Below the pieces are notes generated by a model. It was not told the DNA's origin and ran no database searches. It was given only the letters and a program-made list of their open reading frames with translations. The position numbers and the translations under genes are program-made. From Bifidobacterium breve (GTDB lineage Bacteria > Actinomycetota > Actinomycetes > S36-B12): a DNA stretch of 19,494 bases. Each line of letters opens with the position of its first letter. Positions within the stretch are counted from its first letter, which is position 1. Where the stretch lies: NCBI GenBank assembly GCA_943328365.2, contig CALPZT020000004.1:1-19494 (forward strand). Direction: 5' to 3'. This document shows positions 1 to 7,055 of the stretch, one piece after another.

Positions 1-1751
1 CGGCAGAGTTCGAGGCGACCACCCCGTACCACTACTCGTCCTATGACGAGGAGAACGAGGCGGTGCCGTCCGACCGCGAAAAGGTGATCATCCTCGGCTC
101 AGGCCCGAACAGAATCGGTCAGGGGATCGAGTTCGACTACTCGTGCGTGCACGCCGCGCTCACCCTGCGCGACGCCGGCTACGAGACCATCATGATCAAC
201 TGCAATCCGGAGACCGTCTCCACCGACTACGACACCTCCGATCGCCTCTACTTCGAGCCGCTCACCCTCGAGGATGTCCTGGAGGTCGTCCATCTCGAGC
301 AGCAGGCCGGCACGCTCGTCGGCGTCATCGTCCAGCTCGGGGGCCAGTCGCCGCTCGGCCTCGCGCAGGCGCTCAAGGACGCAGGCGTGCCGATCGTGGG
401 CACCAGCCCGGAGTCCATCCACCTCGCCGAGGAGCGCGGTGCGTTCGGACGCGTCCTTGCGGCCGCTGGACTCCCGGCTCCCAAGCACGGAACCGCGTCG
501 TCCTTTCCAGAGGCGCAGGCGATCGCGAATGACGTCGGCTACCCCGTCCTCGTGCGGCCGAGCTACGTCCTCGGCGGTCGCGGCATGGAGATCGTCTACG
601 ACGAGGCGATGCTCGCCGACTATCTGGCGCGGGCAACCGAGATCACTCCCGACCACCCGGTGCTCGTCGACCGATTCCTTGACGACGCGATCGAGATCGA
701 TGTCGATGCCATCTTCGACGGCGAGGAGCTCTACCTCGCCGGGGTCATGGAACATATCGAGGAGGCCGGGATCCACTCCGGTGACTCGGCCTGCGCACTG
801 CCTCCGATGACCCTCACCGCCGAAGAGATCTCGCGGATCCGTGACTCGACCCTGGCGATCGCGAAGGGCGTCGGCGTTCACGGCCTCCTCAACGTCCAGT
901 ACGCGCTGCTGGGCGGGGTGCTCTACGTACTCGAGGCGAATCCGCGTGCATCGCGCACGGTTCCGTTCGTGTCGAAGGCGACTGCGGTGCCGGTGGCGAA
1001 GGTGGCGGCGAGGGTCATGATGGGCGAGACCATTGCGTCGCTGCGTGCCGCAGGGATGCTTCCCGCCTACGGCGACGGCGGAACACTGCCGAAGGGCGCG
1101 GCGGTCTCGGTCAAGGAGGCGGTCCTGCCCTTCGGACGATTCCACGGCGTTGACACCCTGCTCGGTCCGGAGATGCGGTCGACCGGCGAGGTCATGGGAA
1201 TCGACGACACCTTCGGGGTGGCATTTGCCAAGTCCCAGGACGCTGCCTACCCGGGAGGGCTGCCCAGGTCCGGAACAGCGTTCGTCTCCCTCGCCGATCG
1301 CGACAAGGCGGCTGCGATCGAACCGCTCAGGCGCCTTGTCGAACTCGGCTTCCGACTTCTGGCAACGGCCGGCACGGCCGTTGCGCTCGAACCCCATGGC
1401 GTCCAGGCGGCCGTCCTGCGCAAGCAGCATGAAGGCAAGGGGCCCGCAGGGGAGCCGACCACTGTCGATGCGATCATGGCCGGTGATATCGATCTCATTG
1501 TCAACACCCCGTATGGTGTCGGGCCTCGTGTCGATGGCTACGAGATCCGCACGGCGGCAGTCATCAAGGGCGTGCCGAGTATCACGACGGTGCAGGGTCT
1601 TGCCGCTGCGGTGCAGGGCATCGAGTCGCTCCAGACGGCCCCGGCGACCGTCAGATCACTGCAGGAGCATGCGATTGAGCTCAACCGACTGCGCGCCGCG
1701 CAGGTTGAGTCAATACGATCCATGCAGAAGTCCAGAGCAGAGGAGCGCTGA
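1..1751 (+). CDS. carB: Carbamoyl-phosphate synthase large subunit, 3' part
   Basis: CarB makes carbamoyl phosphate from bicarbonate, ATP and glutamine-derived ammonia for pyrimidine and arginine synthesis, in complex with CarA. The gene is cut by the window edge: the reading frame is open from base 3 (AEFEATTPYHYSSYDEENE), so a GTG at 63 is internal and not a start. About 582 of roughly 1,100 expected residues are present. They cover the end of the oligomerisation region, then GSGPNRIGQGIEFDYSCVHA opening the second ATP-grasp half, with VRPSYVLGGRGMEIVYD and EANPRASRTVPFVSKATAVP. A C-terminal MGS-like allosteric domain follows (GTAFVSL, LLATAGTA, IDLIVNTPYG). The stop is 3 bases before pyrK, so the two are probably cotranscribed. 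The family call is certain. Regulation cannot be judged because the upstream end is missing. Confidence 0.97.
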   Translation, partial: AEFEATTPYHYSSYDEENEAVPSDREKVIILGSGPNRIGQGIEFDYSCVHAALTLRDAGYETIMINCNPETVSTDYDTSDRLYFEPLTLEDVLEVVHLEQQAGTLVGVIVQLGGQSPLGLAQALKDAGVPIVGTSPESIHLAEERGAFGRVLAAAGLPAPKHGTASSFPEAQAIANDVGYPVLVRPSYVLGGRGMEIVYDEAMLADYLARATEITPDHPVLVDRFLDDAIEIDVDAIFDGEELYLAGVMEHIEEAGIHSGDSACALPPMTLTAEEISRIRDSTLAIAKGVGVHGLLNVQYALLGGVLYVLEANPRASRTVPFVSKATAVPVAKVAARVMMGETIASLRAAGMLPAYGDGGTLPKGAAVSVKEAVLPFGRFHGVDTLLGPEMRSTGEVMGIDDTFGVAFAKSQDAAYPGGLPRSGTAFVSLADRDKAAAIEPLRRLVELGFRLLATAGTAVALEPHGVQAAVLRKQHEGKGPAGEPTTVDAIMAGDIDLIVNTPYGVGPRVDGYEIRTAAVIKGVPSITTVQGLAAAVQGIESLQTAPATVRSLQEHAIELNRLRAAQVESIRSMQKSRAEER

Positions 1752-1754
1752 ACC

Positions 1755-2609
1755 GTGCCTATCCAGTTACGGGCCGAGGTCCTCGACGTTCGCAAGGCGG
1801 GCGCCTACTCAGTGCTCTCGCTCACCGCTGCCGGCATGCCGGAGCTTGCGCGCCCCGGGCACTTTGTCACCGTCTCGATGGGCGGCGAGGAGAGCAGCAT
1901 GATGCTGCGGCGCGCCTTCGCCGTTTACCAGGTGAAATCGAGGGGCGTCTACGGAGGCACCCTGGAGATCGTCGTCGGCGTCGAAGGCAAGGGAACTCAG
2001 TGGCTGAGCGAGCGCCGTCGGCATGATGTCCTCGATATCGTCGGCCCGCTGGGGCGGCCATTCATCCTGCCGAAGGAGCGCGTCCCCTGCGTCATCGTCG
2101 CGGGTGGCTACGGTTCGGCGGCCATGTTCATGCTCGCCGAGCAGCTTCGCGACCGAGGTTGCCGGGTCGATGTCGTCATGGGTGCGTCCACGGAGTCCAA
2201 GCTCTTCGGCGTGCTCGAGATGAAGCGTGCCTCGTCGAAGCTCATCATCACGACCGACGACGGTTCTGCCGGCGAGCGCGGTCGCGTCACCGATGTCCTC
2301 CCTGGAGTGATCGACAAGTCCGAGGCCGCGGTCGTCTATGCGGCCGGGCCCATGGGCATGCTGTCCGCGGTGGCGGCCATCGCGGCCGAGCACCGTGCCT
2401 ACAGCCAGTGCTCCGTCGAGGAGGCGATGGCCTGCGGCATCGGGGTGTGCATGACCTGCGTGCTCCCAGTCGTGGGAGCCGACGGTGTCACCCGGATGGT
2501 GCGGTCCTGCGTCGAGGGCCCGGTCTTCCGTGGCGACCGAGTTCGATGGGACGACGTGGGCACGATTCCATCCGATGCCTTCGGCGCACCGGTCGTGGAG
2601 GCCTCATGA
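1755..2609 (+). CDS. pyrK: Dihydroorotate dehydrogenase B, electron-transfer subunit
   Basis: PyrK is the FAD and [2Fe-2S] subunit that passes electrons from PyrD to NAD+ in class 1B dihydroorotate dehydrogenase. The 284-residue protein has a flavin-binding barrel with MMLRRAFAVY at 49-58 and a GPLGRPF turn near 97-103. The NAD-binding fold shows IVAGGYGSA near 114-122 and YAAGPMGML near 195-203. A C-terminal iron-sulfur cluster motif is complete, with Cys227, Cys232, Cys235 and Cys252. The GTG start at 1755 has an AGGAG ribosome site at 1741-1745. The stop overlaps the pyrD start as ATGA at 2606-2609, as expected for two subunits made in equal amounts. Its presence implies NAD-linked dihydroorotate oxidation and not the quinone-linked class 2 enzyme that I recall in mycobacteria. 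Confidence 0.93.
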   Translation: MPIQLRAEVLDVRKAGAYSVLSLTAAGMPELARPGHFVTVSMGGEESSMMLRRAFAVYQVKSRGVYGGTLEIVVGVEGKGTQWLSERRRHDVLDIVGPLGRPFILPKERVPCVIVAGGYGSAAMFMLAEQLRDRGCRVDVVMGASTESKLFGVLEMKRASSKLIITTDDGSAGERGRVTDVLPGVIDKSEAAVVYAAGPMGMLSAVAAIAAEHRAYSQCSVEEAMACGIGVCMTCVLPVVGADGVTRMVRSCVEGPVFRGDRVRWDDVGTIPSDAFGAPVVEAS

Positions 2610-3829
2610 GCCGGGCCATCATCGGCCGGGGGCCGATCGGCGTCACCTCGGAGACGCCACGCATCGACATGTCGACCTCGCTCGGGGCCATGCAGCTCGA
2701 TGCGCCTGTCCTCACCGCGTCCGGGTGCGCTGCATCGGGTCGCGAACTCGACGAGTTCTTCGACATCACCCACCTCGGCGCAATCGTGACGAAGAGCATC
2801 ATGATGCATCCGCGAGCCGGACGACCGACCCCGCGGATGGCCGAGACCCCGAGCGGCATGCTGAACTCCATCGGTCTCCAAGGTCCGGGCCTCGACGCAT
2901 TCATCGAGACCGACCTCGCCTGGCTCGAGCAGCGCGGTGCGCGCATCATCGTGTCGATCGCGGGCAGCAGCGTCGAGGAGTACGTGAAGATCGCCCAGAA
3001 GCTCAGGTACGTCTCGGGCTTCGATGCCATCGAGGTGAACATCTCCTGCCCGAACGTCGAGGACCGCGGGCAGGTCTTCGCGTGCAACCCGGAGGCGGCG
3101 GCGCAGGTGGTCCAGGCGGTCCGCCGGCACGTTGACCAGCACACGCCAGTTCTCGCGAAGCTATCGCCGGACGTTACCGATATCACCGATGTTGCCCACG
3201 CAGTCGTCCGCGCGGGTGCGAGCGGTCTGTCGGTGATCAACACCGCCCTCGGCATGGTCATCGACGTCGATCGCATGAGGCCGGCCCTGGCTGGCGTGAT
3301 GGGCGGGCTCTCCGGGCCGGCGATCAGGCCGATTGCGGTGCGGTGCGTCTGGCAGATCCGCGAGGCGATGCCGAATATCCCGATCCTGGGGATGGGTGGC
3401 ATTCGCACCGGGCTTGATGCGCTCCAATTCATCCTTGCTGGTGCAAATGCGGTCTCGGTCGGAACGGCGACCTTCAATGATCCGTCTGCGCCGATTCGCG
3501 TCCAGCGTGAGCTCGCTCAGGCGCTGCACGAGCGAGGGTTTGCGTCGCTGCAGGAGGCGATCTCGTTTGCCCACCGAGCGCATGACGTCCCCGAGCCGCT
3601 GCTCGCGCAGTTCACGGTCGATGAATCGGACGGTGATCCTGACGGAGCGAACGAGGACGGCAAGGAGATAACCGAGATCGTCGTGCGCCCAGCCGATGAC
3701 GTGGTGGATGAAGACCGTCCGGTGGCCGAGGTCGTGCAGATCCGCCGCGATACCGGCACGGAGCCGTTCGACCAGTACAAGGACTGGGCCGCCGACCAGG
3801 CACCCGAGCCAGTGCCGGACGGTCAATGA
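2606..3829 (+). CDS. pyrD: Dihydroorotate dehydrogenase, class 1B catalytic subunit, with acidic C-terminal tail
   Basis: PyrD oxidises dihydroorotate to orotate with FMN, in the cytoplasm, as partner of PyrK. The TIM-barrel motifs are clear: LTASGCAASG at 36-45, a substrate loop ending TPSGMLNSIGLQGPG at 81-95, NISCPN at 145-150 with the class 1 catalytic cysteine, and the FMN phosphate site GMGGIRTGLDA at 262-272. The ATG at 2606 overlaps the pyrK stop (ATGA) and has GGAGG at 2597-2601. An upstream extension of the same frame is only a shadow of pyrK. The oddity is length: 407 residues against about 305-320 for the family. The barrel ends near residue 325. The remaining 80 or so residues form a tail; residues 337-407 have about 22 acidic and 6 basic residues and look disordered. 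The stop overlaps an ATG that opens a 15-codon minigene. Confidence 0.94.
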   Translation: MSRAIIGRGPIGVTSETPRIDMSTSLGAMQLDAPVLTASGCAASGRELDEFFDITHLGAIVTKSIMMHPRAGRPTPRMAETPSGMLNSIGLQGPGLDAFIETDLAWLEQRGARIIVSIAGSSVEEYVKIAQKLRYVSGFDAIEVNISCPNVEDRGQVFACNPEAAAQVVQAVRRHVDQHTPVLAKLSPDVTDITDVAHAVVRAGASGLSVINTALGMVIDVDRMRPALAGVMGGLSGPAIRPIAVRCVWQIREAMPNIPILGMGGIRTGLDALQFILAGANAVSVGTATFNDPSAPIRVQRELAQALHERGFASLQEAISFAHRAHDVPEPLLAQFTVDESDGDPDGANEDGKEITEIVVRPADDVVDEDRPVAEVVQIRRDTGTEPFDQYKDWAADQAPEPVPDGQ

Positions 3830-3873
3830 GCACTCCAACGAGCACTCCAACGAGCAGGGGAGCGCTCCGGTGA
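3826..3873 (+). CDS. Possible 15-codon coupling minigene between pyrD and pyrF
   Basis: An ATG at 3826 overlaps the pyrD stop as ATGA and opens 15 codons reading MSTPTSTPTSRGALR. It ends in a TGA at 3871-3873 that overlaps the GTG start of pyrF as GTGA. It therefore has the usual coupling overlap on both sides. The ribosome site for pyrF (AGGGGAG, 3856-3862) lies inside it. It contains a 12-base tandem repeat that makes the STPT repeat in the peptide. I infer a translational relay from PyrD to PyrF, not a functional protein. A rival reading is that one G is missing from the run at 3857-3860. Restoring it would fuse this stretch in frame to pyrF as its true N-terminus. Confidence 0.4.
   Translation: MSTPTSTPTSRGALR
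3831..3854 (+). repeat. 12-bp tandem repeat, two copies
   Basis: CACTCCAACGAG occurs twice back to back, at 3831-3842 and 3843-3854, directly after the pyrD stop. The two copies are identical. It looks like a replication-slippage duplication within the short pyrD-pyrF junction. Twelve bases is a multiple of three, so copy number changes would not alter the reading frame of the minigene. Confidence 0.9.
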
Positions 3874-4613
3874 CGTGCGCTCCGATTGCTGTTGCCCTCG
3901 ACGCTCCAAGCCTCGATGTCCTCGAGGACTGGTCGAGTGCTGTCTCACCATTCGTGTCGACGCTCAAGGTCGGGCTCGAGGTGTTCTGCCGTGACGGTGT
4001 CGCGGCAGTGTCTGCAGCCCGCGCTGCCGGAGCGGCTGCCGGAGAGGCATCACCCGCGATTTTCCTGGACCTCAAGCTCCACGACATCCCCGCAACGGTT
4101 GCAGGTGCGGCAGGCGCCGTTGCGCATCTCGATCCCGCGTTCCTCACCGTGCATGCGGCCGGGGGAGCCGAGATGATCAGCGCGGCGGCGCGGGCCCTTC
4201 CCGACACGCGGATCACGGCCGTCACCGTCCTGACCTCGCTCGACGATGAGGCCCTTGAAGCAATCGGCATGGTCGGTCCGGCTCTCGATGCTGCGGTTCG
4301 CCTTGCCGTGCTCGCAACGCGAGCAGGAGCCGGTGCCATCGTGTGCTCACCCCGCGAGGTTGCTGCGATCCGGTCGGCTGTCGCTCACGACATCGTTCTC
4401 ATCACGCCGGGCGTGCGTCCGGCGGGTGCGTCCGCCGATGACCAGCGGCGCACCGCTACCCCCGAGCAAGCGTTGGCCGATGGAGCGGACCTGCTCGTTA
4501 TCGGGCGTCCGATCACCGGTGCTCGTGATGTAGGGGCGGCGGCTTCAGAACTGTCGGCCGCCTGCCTGGCGGCGCTGCAAGCCCGAGGGACTCGTCTTGG
4601 GGTGCCGACGTGA
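3870..4613 (+). CDS. pyrF: Orotidine 5'-phosphate decarboxylase, type 1
   Basis: PyrF decarboxylates OMP to UMP, the last step of de novo pyrimidine synthesis, in the cytosol. The 247-residue TIM barrel has VALDAPS near the N-terminus, LKVGLE near 31-36, and the catalytic Asp-x-Lys-x-x-Asp in FLDLKLHDIPAT near 64-75. The phosphate-binding end is TPGVRPAG near 178 and VIGRPIT near 210. The HDIP and GRPIT signatures are of the short type 1 family. M. tuberculosis and Streptomyces, as I recall, carry the longer type 2 protein at this locus. I chose GTG 3870 because it has AGGGGAG at 3856-3862 with a 7-base spacer and it overlaps the minigene stop. The frame is open further upstream, but that part has no start codon close by and only shadows pyrD. 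The start is the least certain point; see the minigene entry. Confidence 0.92.
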   Translation: MTCAPIAVALDAPSLDVLEDWSSAVSPFVSTLKVGLEVFCRDGVAAVSAARAAGAAAGEASPAIFLDLKLHDIPATVAGAAGAVAHLDPAFLTVHAAGGAEMISAAARALPDTRITAVTVLTSLDDEALEAIGMVGPALDAAVRLAVLATRAGAGAIVCSPREVAAIRSAVAHDIVLITPGVRPAGASADDQRRTATPEQALADGADLLVIGRPITGARDVGAAASELSAACLAALQARGTRLGVPT

Positions 4614-4924
4614 CAGCTCCCCTTCGCACCGCTGAGCAGCGGGCGTCAGCGCTCGAGCGAGCACTCGAAGTGCGTCGCGAGCGGGCAGCGCTGCGAGCTG
4701 CGCTGAAATCGGGACAGGTCTCCGGTGTGGAGATCGTCGAGGGGGCTGCCGGTGCCGGCGCGTGGCACGGGGTCAGGGTGCGGTGGCTCCTGGAGTCGCT
4801 GCCCGGCGTCGGCACGGCTCGTGCCGACTCGATCATGGTGCGGCTGTCTGTTCCGGAGGGCCGCAGGCTTGGCGGGCTCACCGATCGGCAGCGGATCGAA
4901 CTCCTCGAAGTGCTCGGCCGATGA
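4610..4924 (+). CDS. mihF: Actinobacterial integration host factor (mIHF)
   Basis: mIHF is a small nucleoid-associated DNA-binding and bending protein of actinobacteria. It is unrelated in fold to E. coli IHF and was first described for phage L5 integration. The 104-residue protein has the family layout: a basic N-terminal helix (TAEQRASALERALEVRRERA), then the helix-hairpin-like DNA contact LLESLPGVGTARA at 60-72, then RRLGGLTDRQR at 85-95. The GTG at 4610 overlaps the pyrF stop (GTGA) and the stop overlaps the gmk start (ATGA). The position just before gmk-rpoZ is the standard one in actinobacteria and supports the call. The ribosome site is weak, which suggests dependence on coupling to pyrF. 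Confidence 0.93.
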   Translation: MTAPLRTAEQRASALERALEVRRERAALRAALKSGQVSGVEIVEGAAGAGAWHGVRVRWLLESLPGVGTARADSIMVRLSVPEGRRLGGLTDRQRIELLEVLGR

Positions 4925-5475
4925 GCGATGAGCGCGGTCGCCTGCTCGTCGTCTCCGGGCCCTCCGGCGTCGGAAAGAGCACGGTCGTGCGTGCGTTGCT
5001 CCTTCGAGCGACCCAAGCCTGGCTCTCTGTCTCGGCCACGACTCGTCCGGCCCGACCTGGCGAGGTCGACGGGGTCGACTACTTCTTCGTCGATGCGAAC
5101 GGCTTCGATGCAATGATCGCCGGCGGCGAACTGCTTGAGTGGGCGGAGTTTGCCGGGAATCGCTACGGCACGCCGCGTGGCCCGGTCGAGGAGCATCGTG
5201 CTGCGGGCCGGCCGGTGATCTTGGAGATCGAGGTTGCCGGGGCTAGGCAGGTGCGGCGCGCTGTCGACGATGCCCTGCTCGTCTTCCTTGCACCACCGTC
5301 GTGGGAGGTCTTGCGCGCGCGGCTCCTCGGTCGGGGCACTGAGTCACAGGAGGCTGTGGCCCGGCGGCTGGAGGCCGCGAGGTTGGAGTTGGCGGCGCAG
5401 GAGGAGTTCGATGTCGTGGTTGTCAACGCCGAGGTGCCTGACACCGTTGAAACGTTGGTAGGCTTCCTGTCATGA
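4921..5475 (+). CDS. gmk: Guanylate kinase
   Basis: Gmk phosphorylates GMP to GDP with ATP in the cytosol. The 184-residue protein carries the P-loop GPSGVGKST at 13-21, the GMP-binding SATTRPARPGEVDGVDYFF, the stretch LLEWAEFAGNRYGTPRGPV with the conserved tyrosine and arginine, and LEIEVAGARQVRR in the core. It is slightly shorter than many homologues (about 190-210), mainly through a compact N-terminus and lid. I chose ATG 4921 because it overlaps the mihF stop as ATGA and starts just before the P-loop strand. The ATG at 4928 is in another frame. There is no strong ribosome site, so translation is probably coupled to mihF. The stop overlaps the rpoZ start. Confidence 0.95.
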   Translation: MSDERGRLLVVSGPSGVGKSTVVRALLLRATQAWLSVSATTRPARPGEVDGVDYFFVDANGFDAMIAGGELLEWAEFAGNRYGTPRGPVEEHRAAGRPVILEIEVAGARQVRRAVDDALLVFLAPPSWEVLRARLLGRGTESQEAVARRLEAARLELAAQEEFDVVVVNAEVPDTVETLVGFLS

Positions 5476-5735
5476 GTTCTGCGCGCCCTGAGGGCATCAC
5501 CCATCCGTCCATCGATGCGCTTCTCGAAAAGACGGATTCGAAGTACTCACTTGTCATCTACGCCTCCAAGCGGGCCCGGCAGATCAATGCCTACTACTCC
5601 CAGCTCGGCGAGGGCCTGCTCGAGTACGTTGGGCCGCTTGTCGAGACCCACGTTCAGGAGAAGTCACTGTCGATCGCCCTTCGCGAGATCGATGCCGGAC
5701 TCCTCATCGCCGAGGCGGTCGAGGAGCCGGTCTGA
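5472..5735 (+). CDS. rpoZ: RNA polymerase omega subunit
   Basis: RpoZ is the small omega subunit that helps beta' fold and assemble into RNA polymerase. The 87-residue protein has the actinobacterial omega pattern: ITHPSIDALLEKTDSKYSLV, then the ASKRARQINAYYSQLGEGL helix, and a C-terminal KSLSIALREI segment. The ATG at 5472 overlaps the gmk stop (ATGA). The gmk-rpoZ-coaBC order is widely conserved in bacteria. Its stop overlaps the probable CTG start of coaBC. Confidence 0.95.
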   Translation: MSSARPEGITHPSIDALLEKTDSKYSLVIYASKRARQINAYYSQLGEGLLEYVGPLVETHVQEKSLSIALREIDAGLLIAEAVEEPV

Positions 5736-6988
5736 CCACCAGCCCTTCCGAGACCGGCGCCCCAATCCTGGGGCGCCGGTCTCGTGTCGTTCTGGGAGTG
5801 GCCGGGGGCATCGCCGCGTATAAGGCAGTGGAGGTGCTGCGCGGGCTCACCGAATCAGGCCATGACGTCACGGTGGTCCCGACCGCAGCGGCGCTCAAGT
5901 TCGTGGGCGCCGCCACCTGGGAGGCGCTCTCGGGCAAGGCGGTCCACGACTCCGTCTGGGCTCAGGCCGACCAGGTCGCCCACGTTCGGCTGGGCCAGGA
6001 GGCGGATCTCGTCGTCGTGGTGCCCGCGACGGCCGACCTGCTGGCCAGGGCGACCCACGGCGTTGCCAGCGACCTCCTCACCAATGTCCTCCTCACCGCC
6101 CGTTGCCCGGTGCTCATGGCACCGGCGATGCATACCGAGATGTGGGCCCACCCGGCTACCCAACGCAATGCCACCGAACTGCGGCGCCGTGGTGTCATCG
6201 TGCTCGAGCCGGCGGCCGGTCGATTGACGGGTGCGGACTCCGGGCCGGGCCGGCTGCCAGAGCCGCGCCAGATTCTCGATGCGATCGACGACCTTCTCCG
6301 ACGCAGGCCCGCGGCTGACCTTGCTGGCCGAAGGGTCGTGGTCAGTGCCGGCGGTACGAGGGAGCCCCTCGATCCGGTGCGGTTCATCGGAAACAACAGC
6401 AGCGGCCGCCAGGGCGTCGAGCTCGCCCGGACCGCGGTTTCCCGCGGCGCGGCGGTCACGCTGGTTGCGGCCAGCCTTGACGTCGACCCACCGGCCGGCG
6501 TGCTCCTCGTGCGGGTGGGCACTGCGGCCGAGCTGCATGCAGCGATGGTCGAGGCCTCGTCCGACGCTGATGTCATCGTCATGACTGCGGCCGTCGCCGA
6601 CTTTCGTCCTGACGCCGAGGCGGGGTCGAAGATCAAGAAGGAGTCCGCGGGAGCCACCCTTCGGATCGACCTCGTCCAGACTGTCGATGTACTTGCCGAC
6701 CTCACTCGCCGGAGGGAGGGTGAGCGGCCCGTCATCGTCGGGTTCGCGGCCGAGACCGCGACCAGCAACGACGACCTGCACGCACTCGGCAAGGCCAAGC
6801 TCGCCCGCAAGGGGTGCGACCTCCTCGTCGTGAACGAGGTCGGCCGAGCCCCGGTGTTCGGGGCAGTCGAGAACGAGGTGCTCATCATGGGCTCAGACGG
6901 CGGGGTGACCGAACTCTCGCGGCGCTCAAAAGCCGCAGTAGCCGACGGCTGCTGGGATGCAGTGGTCCGGATACTGGCCGAGCGCTAG
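5732..6988 (+). CDS. coaBC: Bifunctional phosphopantothenoylcysteine decarboxylase / phosphopantothenate-cysteine ligase
   Basis: CoaBC carries out two consecutive steps of coenzyme A synthesis: CTP-dependent ligation of cysteine to 4'-phosphopantothenate (CoaB) and FMN-dependent decarboxylation (CoaC). The N-terminal flavoprotein half has RVVLGVAGGIAAYKA, PATADLLARA and PAMHTEMWAHPAT near 130; His in place of the usual Asn is shared with M. tuberculosis. The CoaB half has GGTREPLDPVRFIGNNSSG near 206-224 and SKIKKES near 300. There is no ATG, GTG or TTG ahead of the essential first beta strand. The best start is CTG 5732, which overlaps the rpoZ stop as CTGA and has GAGGAG at 5721-5726 with a 5-base spacer. 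That gives 418 residues. CTG 5768 is a weaker alternative. GTG 5798 would delete the first strand of the flavin domain. Function is sure; the start is moderately sure. Confidence 0.9.
   Translation: MTTSPSETGAPILGRRSRVVLGVAGGIAAYKAVEVLRGLTESGHDVTVVPTAAALKFVGAATWEALSGKAVHDSVWAQADQVAHVRLGQEADLVVVVPATADLLARATHGVASDLLTNVLLTARCPVLMAPAMHTEMWAHPATQRNATELRRRGVIVLEPAAGRLTGADSGPGRLPEPRQILDAIDDLLRRRPAADLAGRRVVVSAGGTREPLDPVRFIGNNSSGRQGVELARTAVSRGAAVTLVAASLDVDPPAGVLLVRVGTAAELHAAMVEASSDADVIVMTAAVADFRPDAEAGSKIKKESAGATLRIDLVQTVDVLADLTRRREGERPVIVGFAAETATSNDDLHALGKAKLARKGCDLLVVNEVGRAPVFGAVENEVLIMGSDGGVTELSRRSKAAVADGCWDAVVRILAER
5750..5783 (+). promoter_or_regulatory. Perfect 14-bp GC-rich hairpin at the start of coaBC
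   Basis: GAGACCGGCGCCCC (5750-5763) and GGGGCGCCGGTCTC (5770-5783) are exact reverse complements around the 6-base loop AATCCT. The structure lies 14 bases after the rpoZ stop and within the first 18 codons of coaBC if that gene starts at 5732. No run of T follows, so it is not a classical intrinsic terminator. It could be a U-less terminator or pause site, or it could shield the ribosome from the downstream CTG at 5768. The pairing is certain and the role is inference. Confidence 0.7.
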
Positions 6989-6992
6989 CCGC

Positions 6993-6998
6993 TACACT
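6993..6998 (+). promoter_or_regulatory. metK: Candidate -10 box for metK
   Basis: TACACT matches the actinobacterial TANNNT -10 pattern and lies 58 bases before the metK start, just after the coaBC stop. I see no good -35. A transcript starting near 7005 would have a leader of about 50 bases containing the metK ribosome site. The gap is too short for a full SAM-I or SAM-IV riboswitch. Confidence 0.4.
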
Positions 6999-7055
6999 CG
7001 GGTTCGCAATTGTCCGTGACCGTCAAGGTCGCACTCGTCATCGGGAGAAGAGTTC

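Noticed and set aside
99..1430. 443-codon open frame on the minus strand opposite carB
   Set aside because: It lies fully opposite a clear carB. Its product is arginine-rich with no family motif, as expected from GC-rich codon bias.
3696..3869. Upstream extension of the pyrF frame into pyrD
   Set aside because: It overlaps the pyrD coding tail and encodes a low-complexity Arg/Ser sequence. There is no start codon with a ribosome site before GTG 3870.
5798..5800. GTG 5798 as the coaBC start
   Set aside because: It would remove RVVLG, the first strand of the flavin domain, and it has no ribosome site.
6989..7055. SAM riboswitch ahead of metK
   Set aside because: Only 67 bases lie between coaBC and metK, and I see no SAM-I, SAM-II or SAM-IV pattern.
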